64,000 bases of DNA from Megaustenia siamemsis (Eukaryota; Mollusca; Gastropoda; Stylommatophora; Ariophantidae): assembly GCA_032433765.1 (NCBI GenBank), contig JAVIAB010000101.1, positions 63,709,592 to 63,773,591 of the forward strand, read 5' to 3'. Position numbers and translations under genes: made by a program. Below the pieces are notes generated by a model. The model saw only the letters and a program-made list of their open reading frames with translations. It ran no database searches and was not told the DNA's origin. Shown in pieces: positions 24,330-38,596 of the stretch (its first letter is position 1; each line of letters opens with the position of its first letter).

Positions 24330-24800
24330 TACTGTTCATCTATTGTTCATCCCAACGTTGTGCTACCAATGCCAGACCTGGACCATAAATGCAAGAACAA
24401 TAACAAAAATAATCTCTACTGAGATACAATGTGTCAGACGAATGGCAGGAAAAAGTCTGAGAGATAAGATCAGAAATGAATAACTGAGAAAAAAAGCTAG
24501 TAATAGCCCCCGCCATAGAATATATAAGGAAAAATCATATACAATGGTTTAGCCACGAGACAAGGCAGCCAGATCAAAACACAACACATCGAGCTTTAAC
24601 AAACGTTGTGAGAACACCAGACCAAGGGTCGACCACGAAAAAGATGGACCGATGGAATATTAGAAGCACTAGGAAACATAGCAACAGCAGAGGCGAACAT
24701 ATTGCAAAAGATGGCAAATTATATCTCCCCTCGACGCTGAAAGTAGATAAGGAAGGAAAGAAGAATATTTTTTGGACTTCTTGTCTATCATTTGCTTTCT
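24330..24800 (+). mobile_element. LINE family L, C-terminal fragment (copy 2)
   Basis: The segment is closely similar to 20310-20780: gagatacaatgtgtcagacg, then gagagataagatcagaaatg, then gaaccc/agggtcgaccacg-type blocks. It codes for the same LINE C-terminal region and is interrupted by stops. Confidence 0.6.
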
Positions 24801-24807
24801 TTGTTAT

Positions 24808-24975
24808 CAAGTTGATAAATGTGATGTTGAGTGAAGTAAGACTTCCAATATATTACTGTCTTTGTTAATAAGTTGATAAATGGGATGTTGAGTGAAGTAA
24901 GACTTCCATTATATTACTATATTTGTTAACAAGTTGATAAATGTTATCTTGAGTGAAGTAAGACTTGAAATAAGA
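24808..24975. repeat. Tandem repeat, 61-bp unit, 3 copies
   Basis: Units begin gttgataaatg at 24811, 24872 and 24933, each with gttgagtgaagtaagactt. The first unit continues directly from the family L fragment. Confidence 0.85.
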
Positions 24976-24999
24976 GTGGAGTGCAATGGGATTTCACAG

Positions 25000-27995
25000 A
25001 AGTGATCACTAAACATGTGTTGCCTCCTGATTGAAAAAGGCAGAAATATAAGCCAGAAAAACAAGCTCCACACACTCCACTATGAGAAAACAGACAAGGG
25101 CGTCATTAGCAAAATGCGACATAGGAAACAGGGCGCTCCTCGAAGGAGGCAGGATAGATTGACGCAGCCGCTCTGGAGGAATGCAGAAGCCGAGGAAGCT
25201 TGGTGAAACAAGAGACAAAAAGCCAAGAGATGGCAGAAAGCCATAAGGATTGGAAGAACTCAACCTGAGTTCTTGAAGCGTCTGAAAGAAGAGGTCGATC
25301 AAACAATTTAAACTAAGCGCTAAGCAAGATACCAATTGGGATGATTTCAGGAAAACAAAAAAAAGTGTGCTCAGTAAAAATCGCGCATCAATGGCACAAC
25401 ACGACAAAGATGCATACCAGACATCTAGATCGCGGGCCAGATATGGCACAAATCAGATATCTCTCTCTCTCTCTGCGATCAGGTCTCAAACAGAGTAGGA
25501 CTCCAGACTCTCGCACGAAGACAGCTGTCTGTTTAAGCCTGTTAGATCCACTCCGCTTGAATACCTGTTAAAACGTGTGTTCTGCGCCGGTGGCCCAGTA
25601 CATCCGATTTCAGCCAGCATTTTGTTCAGGCTTGCTTTCCTTAGCCTTTGATTGTCCCCAATCTTCCTGCAAGGCATCCGATGATCTTTTTTGTAGGGGG
25701 ATTCTGCTCTTAGACGGTCGGCCCTCCCAGGTTTACGAGCACCATCTGCTCCAGTCACTAGAGGTGACTAACACAGACATGCGACTTGTAATATGAGGAA
25801 ACTGTAACAAGGAACCCTTTTCATGCACATCCTCCAACTGTTCCCGCCGCCTATCCCCATATAACGGTAAGTCACGTCCTCTTGAAAATGATGAGCACTT
25901 GATGATGTTAGACCATCGTTGATGACTCCAATTCCGAACAGATAGACACACAGTCAGTCGTCAAATTATCCCGGCGCATATCAAACAGCAGACAGTAAGA
26001 TTTGTGCACGGCCGGTTTTGGGAACCATTGCGATGACGTAGCACACAACAATGTCGCCTAACACATAATCTCGCTCCCTTTAGATTTCTGTCTGATTACT
26101 CTAGTGTAAGCAGCCCACGACGAACAAAACACGAAGCAACTTCCCCAAATAGACAAAACTGCGGCTGACGTAGTAGTTTACATTAAAGTGTATCATGGAA
26201 ATAACTTGCATCACATACTTCCAACAACGGTCATGAACAGCACCAATGTGACGTAAAGCGCAGATCAAGTCTAGACGGTGGAAGGTCTATTTCACCACAC
26301 TTGATTTGTCAAAAACGTACTGTTGTCGGCCTACGATCTCGCTTTAGCGACACAGATGTATTGTGTATATTATTATTTTGACTTTAACGCAGAAAAGAGC
26401 AACGGAGACCCGAAATTAATCAAACACTGGGTGCACTTTCTGCAGCGATCGAGAGGACGTGGACTAGATCCACTATCTTGGAGACGGAAGTCCTCACAAA
26501 TCAGATGAGATCAAAAGAAAGGCCCTGCTTGTCCGCTACATTGAGCAGACTGACACAAAAAAATGAGATTGTAAGAATGATTATACGGTGGTCAGAATTT
26601 TGTTAGGATGTGGTGCTGAGAAAAGATCTCACAATCACTACCGATACTATTCGCATCACTTAAAAGGTCACACGACACAGTGCTTGACCAAGAATGTGAT
26701 CGGTACGACGACATAGGCGATTTAGCTGACCACGACTTGACAAAACTGGCCACATAGTTTAATGGCAGCATTCAAAATGGCCAGATGAAGGAGTGGTGGC
26801 TGCGCAACTACTTACTACTACTACCGAAGCAAAACAAGGATCATGTTCAGACCAGTGCCTACATAATCAACACGATGCAGACCACTGCTGGAAAGCTAAT
26901 TGAGAAAATAGTTGCCCGTGTCCACATATGTCACCTTGAACAGAAACGCGCATTCCCACCCACACTCGGAGGTTATAGATAAAAAAAGAGACATTTCTTT
27001 TTGCGGCAGTCTTTGCCTATGGCGTCTTCGAAGTCTTCCACAGACAAGAGGAGACATGTGCTGCTGCTTTAGATCTGGAGGATGCATACAGGCGAGTACC
27101 ATTTGAATACCTCATGCTTTTTATCTCCTCAAACAAGCGGTGCACACCACCCTCATTAGATGGATCGCCGCTGAACTGGTTCGGAGAAAGGTGATACCCA
27201 GATGTGGAAGTTGGTCATTCGAGACTATGTCCAATTATCCAGGCCTACCAAAAGGCTCACCATTGTCACGAGTTCTATTTAACGTGTACATAATAACGAT
27301 CACTGAATAACAGCTAGGTGGGAGGGCAAAAACTATGACATTTGCTGACGATATTTTGGTATATCAAAAGGTAAGAGAGACAAGTGAAATCGTCTCCACA
27401 ATGCAAAACGAATTCAATCGCATCTATTCGTTGTGTAGAGTATTGGATGCATTGGTTAATCCTAATAAAGCAACAGTTGCAGGGTTCTCACTTAACAATC
27501 AAATCGTAAACACAGAAACACCGGTGGTACGAATGTGAGCTGATGATGTGACCAGGGACAGGGTGATGACATATCTCTGAGTTAAGTTTGATCGCAGGCT
27601 GTTTTCAGGACCGCGTAGTCCATGTGATAAAAAAAATCGAGATTAGCCGGCTTGAAGGTCATTTCAAAATCGAGAAGAGGATACTTACTCTTCTGTTCCA
27701 GGGACTAGTCCTGGGACTAATCGAGTATGCCCTGGCAATTCTTACTGTCAGTAATATGCAAATTCACAAGCTGGAGAAAATACAGAATGAAGCTATGCAC
27801 ATTATCTTGAGGTATATTTGGGACACTCCCTGTGTAGCAGTGAGGTATCCTCTTGACTTTCCCAGCATAGATGATTATATCGAGATCTGGAATGTACGAA
27901 CATACCTGAAGATAAGTGCGATACAAATTGTCCATGCATCATGAGCTCAATGCAGTAAATGGTAAGGCTAAAAATAGGCAAATCATGGGTGGGCC
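25000..27995 (+). mobile_element. LINE family F (RNase H-bearing, I/jockey-like), 5' portion of a copy split by LINE E
   Basis: The copy begins with a basic linker region (QRQKAKRWQKAIRIGRTQPE-like, 25200-25260), is broken at 25480-25970 by unassigned DNA and repeat G, and continues with LADHDLTKLAT and MKEWWLRNYLLLLPKQNKD. The reverse transcriptase then reads TAGKLIEKIVARV, EDAYRRVPFEYL, GLPKGSPLSRVLFNV, FADDILVYQKV (intact FADD) and LEKIQNEAMHIILRYIW. Many stops and frameshifts disable it. It breaks at tgggtgggcc (27986-27995), where LINE E is inserted, and resumes at 32335 with its own RNase H. Confidence 0.75.
25785..25968 (-). repeat. Interspersed repeat G, copy 1
   Basis: The sequence is the reverse complement of 52245-52440 and parallels 48535-48715. 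Shared landmarks include gaattggagtcatcaacgat, gatggtctaacatc and cctcatatt. On the minus strand one frame reads DRRREQLEDVHEKGSLLQFP, close to the same frame in the other copies. The adjacent 25480-25785 is unassigned. Confidence 0.65.
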
Positions 27996-28364
27996 CTCAT
28001 CAAGGCAAGCTCCTGGTCGTGGGGATGGGGTTTAATAACCACCAGAGACTGAAAACCAAGACTGGCCAGGCCTTCCTACACCCGAGCAAGACCACATTCT
28101 GCTCTAGCAAGTTTAAGTGCTGAAGTCGGAGGCAACCAGCCAAAAGGCGCAGTACAAAATCAGGATGGCACGCACTCACGCCAATGGGAAGTATATCTAT
28201 AACCGTAAATCGATATGGCACTCGCCCTGTGATGGGCGCTCAGGCAGGTGCAGCGACGGACCCTCAGCCTCGAAAGGGCCCAACCTCTATTACTGGATGT
28301 CCTTCTCAACCGCTCTGTGGAGTCAGGGGGCGAGAGAATAGAGCTACTGGCCAATCCAAAATAA

Positions 28365-29290
28365 GACCACTCAAAATAATGCACTGGAATGCTGAAGGCA
28401 TCGACAGCAAAATAGATGGGTACAGTAAGAAGATATAATTAGAATATATCATGCATGAAGAACAAGTAAGCATATGCTGTTTGCAGGAAACCCATCTAAA
28501 CAACGACATAGCCTTGAAGATTAGGGGATACCAGTGCTACCGATCTGACAGAAAAAACAGACAAAAGGGCGGAATATTGACACTTGTAAAGAACAACATC
28601 AATACATGTCAGATTGAAGTGTATATGGATGGGGCGGAATATAAAAAACTGCACCTCAGGACATAGATTCAGACTTTCATCTACTTAACTACTACTGTCC
28701 GAGTGACCGCCCACTAACACAATTACATTAAAAGAAAGAATAATTGTATGTGGAGACTTTAACAGCCATTCACAGAGCTGGGGCTATGAACATATGGACA
28801 AGAGGGGTGAAGAACTTGAAAATTGGCAGGATAACAATGGGGTCATACTATTAAACAGGACAACAGATCCACCAACATTCTACTCCAGATCATGGCATAC
28901 CACATCTACACCAGACCTTGCTTTCCATTCATCAGACCTGGATTGGAATATCACACGAATTGTTGGGAAACAACTTAGAGGCAGCGACCACCGACCAGTC
29001 TTTTTAGTGGTGCAAAATGAGGCCGTCAGGGAGAGCAGCACTCTCTCCAGATGGAATTACAAAAAGGCAGACTGGAAAATGTATCAACACTACACCAGTG
29101 TACTGACTAAAGATCTAAATACAGACAGAGACACAAACAAAATAGTTGATGAATTCAGTAGACTAATAATACAAGCTGCCAGTCAAACAATACCTAGAGG
29201 GGCACGGATACACTACAAACCATACTGGAGTAGTGAACTAGAACAACTGCACAATAACAATGAAAATATCTCGAAAGTAAGCAGAAAATA
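28365..29290 (+). pseudogene. LINE E endonuclease domain (AP-endonuclease type)
   Basis: The domain begins LKIMHWNAEGIDSKID (28370-28420), then ICCLQETHL with the catalytic E, a KGGILTLVKNN block, IIVCGDFNSHSQSWG at about 28745, TPDLAFHSSDLDWN, and GSDHRPVFLVV with the catalytic SDH. This is the endonuclease that nicks the target in LINE retrotransposition. Frameshifts near 28430, 28670 and 28780 split it. Motif order and spacing match the jockey group. Confidence 0.75.
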
Positions 29291-29388
29291 ACCCCTGCCA
29301 GGAACACAACAATACCTACCAGCATGCTAAATCCAAATTTCAAAGGGCTAAACTACAAATCAGAAGTTGGAAAGAGAATGCACAGTCC

Positions 29389-30764
29389 TTGAATCTTGAA
29401 CGAGACACAAGAAAAGTGTGGAAGAATGTAAAACAGCTGAATGATGAGGGTACAGAAGGGAACACCAAAATTACACTGAAGAAGGATGGGAACATTCTAA
29501 CAGGTAAGCATGCAGCAAATCACTTTGCAGACTCCTTTGCAAATGACAATACTATTGAAATTAGCTTAGAGAAACGACAAAAGACCCGGTTTAAAACAAC
29601 AAAATGCAAGACAAGAAGAGACCGCACATGAAGTCATCGAAATACCCATTACACAAAGAGAGCTAGAGCTGGCAATATCCAAAATAAAAATGAAAAAGTC
29701 ATCAGGCAGTGATGGAGTGTCCTATGAAATGATTACGAACTTGGGAAGTTCAGCTAAAGCAAAACTACTGCAGATCTACAACATTTGCTGGATCACAGGT
29801 AGAGTGCCACAGGCATGGAGAGAAGCAATTATGATACCATTACTAAAGCCAGGAAAAGATGGTTCAATGACATCCAGCTATAGACCAATCAGCCTTACAA
29901 GCTGTTTGTGTAAAACAATGAACCGTATAATCAATCTCAGACTGCAGTGGTATATAGAAAGTGAAAACCTCCTTGTCCCACAACAAGCAGGCTTTAGACA
30001 GTGTTACTCTACCGAAGATAAGGCAACCTATCTTTCCCATGAAATTGAGGATGCGTTTCAAGAAAAGAAACTGGTATTAGCAGCATGGATAGACCTAAAG
30101 AAAGCATTTGATAAGGTATAGAAAGAAGGGCTTTTAAATAAACTGAAAAATTATGGAGTAAATAGCAGGATGTACAAATGGGTCAAAGCATACCTGCATA
30201 ACAGAAAAGCCAGAGTGCAACTGGATGGTCTTAAGAGTAAGAAGGTCTTACTGCGCCAGGGCGTTCCACAGGGAGGGATACTATTCCCAACACTTTTTTC
30301 TGATCTACATCAATGACCTAGTTACTGAACTACTACATGACATCAAAGTGGCAATGTATGCAAATGACTTGGTAATGTGGTGCACAGAGGAGTATGCAAC
30401 AGTGGCCTCCAAATTGTTACAAAGTAATATGAATGCACTGAATTCATGGACAAATAGATGGTGTATCAGTATCAATACAGACAAATGCATTACTACACTT
30501 TTCACTCTCTCCCCAAAACAAAAAGCAACAGTCATCTATATAAACAATGAGCCTGTGAAAGAAGTCTTACAAGCTACGTATCTCGGAGTTACATTTGAAA
30601 ACAGACTATTTTGGAAACAGCAAATACATATGACAACCCAAAAAGCAAGGAGAAAGTTGGCTATTCTAAGAAAGCTGTGTGGAAACACAAGGGGTGCGAA
30701 TTGGAAAATACTCAGTAAAGTTTACCAACAGAGTATACATTTAGAATATGGATCATCTGCATGA
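29389..30764 (+). pseudogene. LINE E reverse transcriptase domain
   Basis: Blocks in order are KKSSGSDGVSYEMITNLG, IPLLKPGKDGSMTSSYRPIS, QQAGFRQCYSTEDKATYLSH, AAWIDLKKAFDKV followed by an in-frame stop at about 30119, then after a frameshift YINDLVTELLHDIKVAMYAN and YLGVTFENRLFWKQQ. The catalytic box reads YANDL in place of YADDL, so the second aspartate is lost or read as N. The enzyme would be inactive as read even without the frame breaks. Confidence 0.8.
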
Positions 30765-31199
30765 CGCTAAGCATCAAACATCACGCTGCAAGAACTGGAC
30801 AAAGTACAAAACAGGCCCTTAGGGTCACTACAGGATCAATTAAATCAACACCAATTTTGGAGATGGAGAAACTGTGGAGGATACCAGCACTGGGAGAACG
30901 GAGGGACACAACGGTGCTGATACAGGCAGAAAAACTTGCTTGCATGCCGAGACATCCAATGAAGGACCGATCCCAAAATCTTGCATTGGGACGACTTAAG
31001 AGAAGCAGTTTTATCCACCAAGCCAAGCGTATTAGTAGACAAACACCAGAATTGCCAAGAGTTGTTAACCCCCTATTGCCAATACCAGAACAGACTCACT
31101 GCACAGAGGAATCAGGATTATCAATACAAATACGGACAGAAGTGAAATGAATAGTTGACAAAAAGGAACAGAATAGTCTATAACGAAAAACAATAACTC

Positions 31200-32325
<1,126 letters not shown>

Positions 32326-32334
32326 GTGTGGGCC

Positions 32335-33205
32335 GAGCAGAGGATGTCATCAAACAGGTCTGTGGGCTTACCAATATCAACGCTGGTGAGGAGTGGATAC
32401 CGGTGCCGATGTCATGGAGGACGTATTCTTGTGTATTGGTCACACTCAACACGAAATGTATGGAACAGAACTCAGTCGTGATCAATGCATAAGTCAACGG
32501 TCTCATCTGGGATAACACCTATGACAATGATGCAATCATCTATACAGACGGATCTGTAAAACGACACCAAAAGGAGTGCATGTGCATTTACAGCACGCTC
32601 GGCAGGCAGAATAGTCAAGGAAGACATTGTTGCACACGTTATGACCACAAGTAACATGACGATGGAGGTGACGACAGTATCCAATGTATTGATCTGGTTA
32701 GAATCACAAGACTACACACACGCCTGTATACTGAGTGATTCGATTAGCATGATAAGAAAAGTGGAGGCAAGCTCTTTACGTATGCAATGGGCAGAGTCGT
32801 TTCAGGAGTAAAAAATATGTATGTTCACCTTTGTCTACGTCCCAGGACATGCGGGACATGGGGAATAAAAGAGCGGATAGGTTGGTTAGCTGCGCCATTT
32901 TTGATGACGGTCAACCAATGGATCGGGTAGACATCATCAATGCCCTCAGCGAAGTAAGAAGGACAGAGGAATTGGACAACCATGCGTCCACGTCACTCCT
33001 TCGGCTAAAGAAATGGAAGTTAAGATGTGCACAGCCAGAAACGAAGAAATTAGTGGACGTGTATGAAAACTAATCACTCAACACAGAACTTGAGTCGTCA
33101 GTCGCTGGACACTGCGAGACTTGCTGAGTATGTGATCTGAGCGTCTATGGACATGTTTGGAGTGCAATGATGATGACCTGCAAGAATCTCAATAACTCAA
33201 TTGAT
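32335..33205 (+). mobile_element. LINE family F, 3' portion (continues after LINE E)
   Basis: The sequence starts cgagcagaggatgtcatcaa and reads VCGLTNINAGEEWIPVPMSW, as in the copy at 57770-57830. RNase H blocks follow: IYTDGSVKRHQKE-like, then a LVRITRLHTRLYTE-region, VYVPGHAGHGE-like (VPGH-type motif near 32835) and DGQPMDRVDIINALSEVRRT. The element ends near 33200 after tggacatgtttggagtgcaatg. Frameshifts are frequent. Confidence 0.7.
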
Positions 33206-33410
33206 AATCTTTCTAGTATATGTACATTGAACCATATATTTGTTTTCTTCTAAGTAAGGCGCAAATTACACTACAATTCAGTGAACGTTTAAAACCTATT
33301 AAAAATAACTCTAAATGTGTATTAATTATTGATGTAATTTCATAATAATATTTTAATAAAAAGTTTAATTCCTTTTCCTCACTACAAATTTCACTCACCC
33401 ATTTCACAAG

Positions 33411-33444
33411 GCACGACTTGGAAGAATTCCAAAGAAATAAAAAG
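33411..33444 (+). CDS. Exon 4, 34-nt micro-exon
   Basis: The acceptor cactcacccatttcacaag precedes 33411 and the donor gtaagtaaac starts at 33445. The 34 bases divide as 1+33: the first base completes the GA left by exon 3 to give E, then HDLEEFQRNKK, ending on a codon boundary. This change to phase 0 is needed because exons 5 and 7 are open only in phase 0. The intron between exons 3 and 4 is about 11 kb and is filled by LINEs F and E. The charged peptide suggests a helical segment. No homology is recognised. Confidence 0.58.
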
Positions 33445-33711
33445 GTAAGTAAACTAATTCAGTACTGATTTCTAAATCGAACCATCACTGACTTTTTAAC
33501 CAAGGAACTGCATATTAGTCTTCATTACTTTGTTGGTTTAGACCATATTACATGCATTTGCTTTGTGAACTACCCAATCTCACACAATTAAAACTGCTGC
33601 ATATTTTTTTTTTAATTTAAAACAAAACAAATAATTACATATCATATATCAAACTGAACATGGGATATTGTTCACAATGAAAATAATATTTCAATGTCAT
33701 AAAATCATTGG

Positions 33712-34515
33712 AATTACTAGGAAAGCCAGAATGTATTTGGATGGTCTTACAAGTAAGAGGTTCCTACTGAGCCAGGGTGTCCCACAGGGATGGGTACTAC
33801 CTCCAAAACTTTTTGAAGTCTACAACAACGAGCTAGTTATTGAATAACCACATGGTATAAAAGTGCAATGAATGCAGATGGCCTGATAATGTGGTGCACA
33901 AAGGAGTATGCAACAGTGGCCTCCAAATTGTTGCAATAAGCTATGAATGCACTTAAAACTCATGGACAAATATGTGGTGTATCATCATCAATACAGATAC
34001 TTGCAGTACTACACTTTTCACTCTTTACCCCAAAACAAAATGAAGGGGCATATACATAAACAATGAGCTTGTGAAAAAAGACATTCAAGCTACTTGTCCC
34101 GAAGTTATATTTGACAACACAGTATCTTAGTAACAACAGAACTATAAGGTAACCTAAATAGCAAGGAATTAGCTAATCAAAGAAATCTGTGTGGAATCAC
34201 GTTAGCTGCGAGTGGGAAAATAGTCAGTAACGTTTACCAACATCAACAAAACAGACCCACACACCCACATTTAGAATATGGACCATCAGGATGGTGCTCA
34301 GCATCAAACACCACACTGCAAGAACTAGATGAAGTACAAAAAAAAAAGACTTAGGATCATCACAGAAACAATGTAGTGAACACCATTATTGGAGATGAAG
34401 ATATTTTGAAGGTTACCAGAACTAACAGAATGGAGGGACACCCAGGTGCTGATACATGCTTGCAGAGACATCCAATGAAAGACCAATACAACAATCTTGC
34501 ATGGAGACAACCTTT
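33712..34515 (+). mobile_element. LINE family E, degenerate internal fragment (copy 3)
   Basis: The sequence follows LINE E at 30210-31000 (aaagccagaatgtatttgga, ccagggtgtcccacaggga, then tggtgcacaaaggagtatg, then agacatccaatgaaagac). It covers the RT palm and thumb to the connection before RNase H. It is much more decayed than the copy at 27996. Confidence 0.7.
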
Positions 34516-34544
34516 GATGCATCTTAAGTCTATCTCTGCTGTTT

Positions 34545-34705
34545 GTGAAGTGTCGATTGCCACTAAACTTCGTAGGTTTTTAATTACTCTACTTGTTGTA
34601 TTTGCTTGCCTTCTATAGTTATGTTGATTTCCTGTTTACTTTTAGCGACATTCATGGCTTCTGTTTTGTTGATGTTGATTTTCATTAATGCTATTTGTAA
34701 AATGT
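34545..34705 (-). mobile_element. LINE fragment with KTEAMN-type block (tentative family K)
   Basis: The minus strand reads KINIQKTEAMNVAKSKQEIN (approximately, through single-base changes) followed by ITIEGKQIQQVE, the KTExM and xYLG-upstream region of a LINE reverse transcriptase. It is short and truncated at both ends. Confidence 0.4.
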
Positions 34706-34783
34706 AACATATAACAATAATGATGGATGTTGTTGTTATGAAAGATTACGTGTAACATATAGTATCATTTCCTTTCTTTTCAG

Positions 34784-34804
34784 TTATATGACACCTACAT
34801 AGGA
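34784..34804 (+). CDS. Exon 5, 21-nt micro-exon (copy 1 of duplicated pair)
   Basis: The exon is bounded by tttcctttcttttcag and gtaagtaattgtaac. In phase 0 it encodes LYDTYIG; both other phases hit a stop, so the incoming phase set by exon 4 is required. It is symmetric, so skipping or including it keeps the frame. The ~145 bases around it (about 34732-34876) are repeated at 39113-39255 with near-identical intron sequence but a very different exon. A 41-bp satellite starts about 150 bases downstream. Confidence 0.66.
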
Positions 34805-35019
34805 GTAAGTAATTGTAACTTCATTTGTTGTGACGTTGTAAAATGAACAGACTGATGTTTCGCCTGCATAAGTCATAGTTGTAACCAACATGTTCATGTC
34901 TTATATGTGTTTATGTACTTAGTGCAAGTAATGTGCCAGCATTGTTTTAGGAAATCGTTCACATGGCAGCACGTTGACTCGTAACAAGTATACATTTAGT
35001 TCATATTTTCACATTGAGT

Positions 35020-35485
35020 TGAAACAAATGTACAACCCGTCCTTTACGTTCACGTTAACGTGATAAAATGTACAACCCGTCCTTTACTTGCATGTGGAAG
35101 TGAAACATATTTAAAAACAATATTTTACTTCCACGTTAACGTGAGACTAATGTACAGCCCATCCTTTACTTGCACGTTAGAGTAAAACAAATGTACAACC
35201 TATCCGTTACTTCCACGTTAAAGTGAAACAAATGGATAACCCGTTCTTTACTTCCACGTTAAAGTGAAATAAATGTACAACCCGTCCGTTACTTGCACGT
35301 TAAAGTGAAACAAATGTACAACCCGTCCGTTACTTGCACGTTAAAGTGAAACAAATGTACAAGCCGTCCGTTACTTGCTCGTTAAAGTGAAACAAATGTA
35401 CAACCCGTCCGTTACTTGCACGTTAAAGTGAAACAAATGTACAACCCGTCCATTACTTGCACGTTAAATTTAAATAATGTACAAC
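35020..35485. repeat. Minisatellite, 41-bp unit, about 11 copies, main array
   Basis: The unit is close to cgttaaagtgaaacaaatgt plus acaacccgtccgttacttgca. The array is interrupted by LINE E copy 2 at 35490; the same unit continues on the far side at 38597-38655 and again at 41583-41692. These were one or more arrays later split by insertions. Confidence 0.9.
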
Positions 35486-35491
35486 TTGTTC

Positions 35492-35740
<249 letters not shown>

Positions 35741-35786
35741 AACTATCAATCTTTCGTTCGCCTGAATTATTGGCTATATATATATT

Positions 35787-36072
35787 GAACCGACGTTCGG
35801 ACAACCCGTGTTCGATTCCCGCTGGGAGCAGTGTGAATCGTACTCGTGGTTGGGAAAAAAAAATGTCTCCCACTGTCGACCCAGCCGTTGGCAGAAATGA
35901 GTACCAGGGTATTACCCTGGCAGGTGAGGAATGTTGCCTCGCATCTGAATTTCGATGCTTGATGCGACCGTATACAGAAATTTCCGAACATTTCTGGATA
36001 GGCGGCCGAGCACATATGCGTGTAAACTAGCATGCTAAGACGCCGGTCCGCTTCTCTCGTACTTTACCTTTA
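35787..36072 (+). repeat. tRNA-derived SINE, family 1, 5'-truncated (copy 1)
   Basis: The copy begins at ccgacgttcggacaacccg and includes the B-box tgttcgattcccgctgg (about 35807-35823). Its body matches 40660-40945 almost base for base, ending in ctcgtactttacctttac. It is inserted in LINE E copy 2; ttattg-ctata at about 35766-35777 and ttattgtctatat at 36077-36089 look like the target duplication. Confidence 0.8.
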
Positions 36073-36601
36073 CATTTATTGTCTATATCTGCAATGTCGT
36101 TTCCTGTATGAATGTTACTGTCTTTTGTAATTCTTGCAGTGACTCATATAGTTTAGTCTGTAGTGTTGTATCTATGACCCAATGGATTTTCCTCAGTCTA
36201 CTATATTAGTGCAGTCTTGAATTCATTCAGCAGTCTGGGGCGCCTGTCCATATGTACATGTAGTTGAGGTGCCGATCTTGAATTGTGTATACATGTGACT
36301 GTTGAGTCGATTGTGTCCTGTTCTGAGGCGTAAAATGATAACTTGTTCACATCTACTCATACTATGAAAGGCATCCTGATTTGGGGCTTGTGGTCATCTG
36401 ATTCAATTATCTATTTCTTATGATGTATGTAACCGGTGCATCTGGTAGTGTGCCTGTTGAACCTTCCTTTCCCAACTGATCTGTTTTCTCATTTCCTGGT
36501 ATTCCACAGTCAAATGAGATCCACTGCAGGGCAACTCTGCTGTGCTTGCAGAGTTCAGTAAATGAGGTCTGCAGATGTGGCAATTTTCTAGATTGTAGTG
36601 C

Positions 36602-37209
36602 TAAAGCAGGAATGTCTTTCAGAAGCCTTGAAAAGTTGTGGAAATCGAAACTCATTAGCACAAACACAAAACTTAGACTATTCAAATCAAATGTACTATC
36701 AACCCTTACCTATGCGTGTGATAGCTGGAAAACAACAAGAGATATAGAAACAAAGTTGAACGCATTCGAAAATAAATGTCTAAAGAAAATACTTGGTATA
36801 GCGTGGAACGAATTCAAAACAAACCAGGAAATTAGAGAAATCGCCAATCAACCACTAATATCTTCAGTAATAAAGAAAAGACGATGGCCATATGTTGGCC
36901 ATGTGATGAGAAGAGATAATAACCGAATAGCAAAGCTAGCCCTCATGTGGGAAACAACAGGTAAAAGGAAAAGCGGAAGACCCAGAGAGACACTGAGAAG
37001 AACATTGATGAGAGAGGCAAGAACTGCAGGATTCGGCTCCCTCAATGAGATAGATCTGCTTGCACAGAATTGAGACAAATGGCGAGATTGGATAAAATAT
37101 CTTTAAAAGAACTGAAAACCGCTAGAATAAAAATTCAAGTAAGAGAAGTAGTATCTTGGTCTACGCCCTATGGGTCAGGTACGGTTCGAAAGGTCAATAG
37201 ATAGATAGA
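36602..37209 (+). mobile_element. LINE family C, 3' part, inserted in LINE E copy 2
   Basis: The copy starts at 36602 and ends with ggttcgaaaggtcaatag plus two or three GATA units at 37209. tagtgc flanks it at 36596-36601 and 37210-37215, and LINE E sequence is continuous across it. It encodes a C-terminal segment, open for about 150 codons: LWKSKLISTNTKLRLFKSNV, LSTLTYACDSWKTT, ENKCLKKILGIAWNEF, YVGHVMRRDNNRIAK and KRKSGRPRETLRRTLM, then a TGA. This is the thumb and end of a LINE reverse transcriptase, intact over this stretch. Confidence 0.8.
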
Positions 37210-38596
37210 TAGTGCCTCATTACTGATATTGCATCTGTCAAAAACGTTACAAGCTGTGGGCTAAGATTACTGTTCAGCAGTGTTTCTATTCACAGCTTTA
37301 TTGCTTGGATTTGTGCATCATAATTTTGACAATATTTCCCTGTTACTATTTTATTCATATCCCTTGTGTTATTTGGGTACTCTATATTTGCACCTGCTCC
37401 CCCATTCTTTACTGCATTCTGTGCTGATACATCTGTGTACACTCGAATCCATAGGTCTTGTGGGTATTCTTCATCCAAGAAACTGAGAGTTATTGCTTTT
37501 TTCGCTGTAGACTATTCTGATCCTCTTTATAAACTATTCCCTTCACTTCTGTCCGTATTTGTATAGACAATCCTGATTCATCTGTCCAGGGAGTCTGTTT
37601 TGGTATTGGCAGCAGGGGGTTAACAACTCTTGGCATGTCTGGTGTTTGTCTACAAGTACGCTTGGCCTGGTGGATAAAATTGCTTCTCTTAAGCTGTCTC
37701 TCTGCAATATTTTGGAATCGGTCCTTTATTGGATGTCTCGGCATACATAAAAATGTGTCTGCTTGTATCGGCACCTTTGTGTCCCTCCGTTCTCTCAGTG
37801 TTGGTATCCTCCATAATTTCTCCATCTCCAATATTGGTGTTGATTTCATTGCTCCTGTGATGACCCTATGTGCCTGGTTTTGAACTTACAGTGTGGTGTT
37901 TGATGCTGAGCACCATGCAGATGATCCATATTCTAAATGTGGGTCTATACTTTGTTGGTAAACTTTACTGAGTATTTTCACACCCACTCGTACCCCACGT
38001 GGTTCCACACAGCTTTCTTAGAATAGTCAACTTCATCCGTTTTTTTATATTGTCTCATTTATCTGCTGTTTCCAAGATAGTTAGGTATCAAATGTAACTC
38101 CGAGATATGTAGCTTGTATGACTTCTTTCACAGGCTCATTGTTTATGTAGATGGCTCCTGCTTTTGTTTTTGGAAGAAAGTGAAAAGTGTAGCAGTGCAT
38201 TTGTCTGTATTGATGCCGATACACCATCTATTTGTCCATGAGTTCAGTGCATTCATAACTCTTTGCAACAATGTTGAGGCAATTGTTGCATACACTTCGT
38301 GCACCACAGTACCAAGTCGTCTGTAAACATTGCCACTTTGATACCCTGTGGTAGTTTAGTAACTAGGTCAATGATGTATACTAGAAAAAAGTTTTGGAGA
38401 TAGTATCCCTCCCTGTGGGACGCCCTGGTGCAGTAATACCCTCTTACTCTTAAGACCATCTAGTTGCATTCTTGCTCCCCTCTTATGCAGGTTTGCTTTG
38501 ATTCATGTGTACATCAGGCCATTTACTCAGTAATTTCTCAGTGTCTTTAAAAGCCTTTCCTTCCATTCCATATCAAATGCTTTATTTAGGTATATC

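Noticed and set aside
25009..25449. A 146-codon minus-strand protein with leucine-rich sequence
   Set aside because: It is the shadow of LINE F linker sequence on the + strand, where KAKRWQKAIRIG-like blocks are in place.
36546..37073. A 175-codon host gene on the + strand
   Set aside because: The first part is antisense LINE E, and the rest is the C-terminus of LINE C with tagtgc duplications on both sides.
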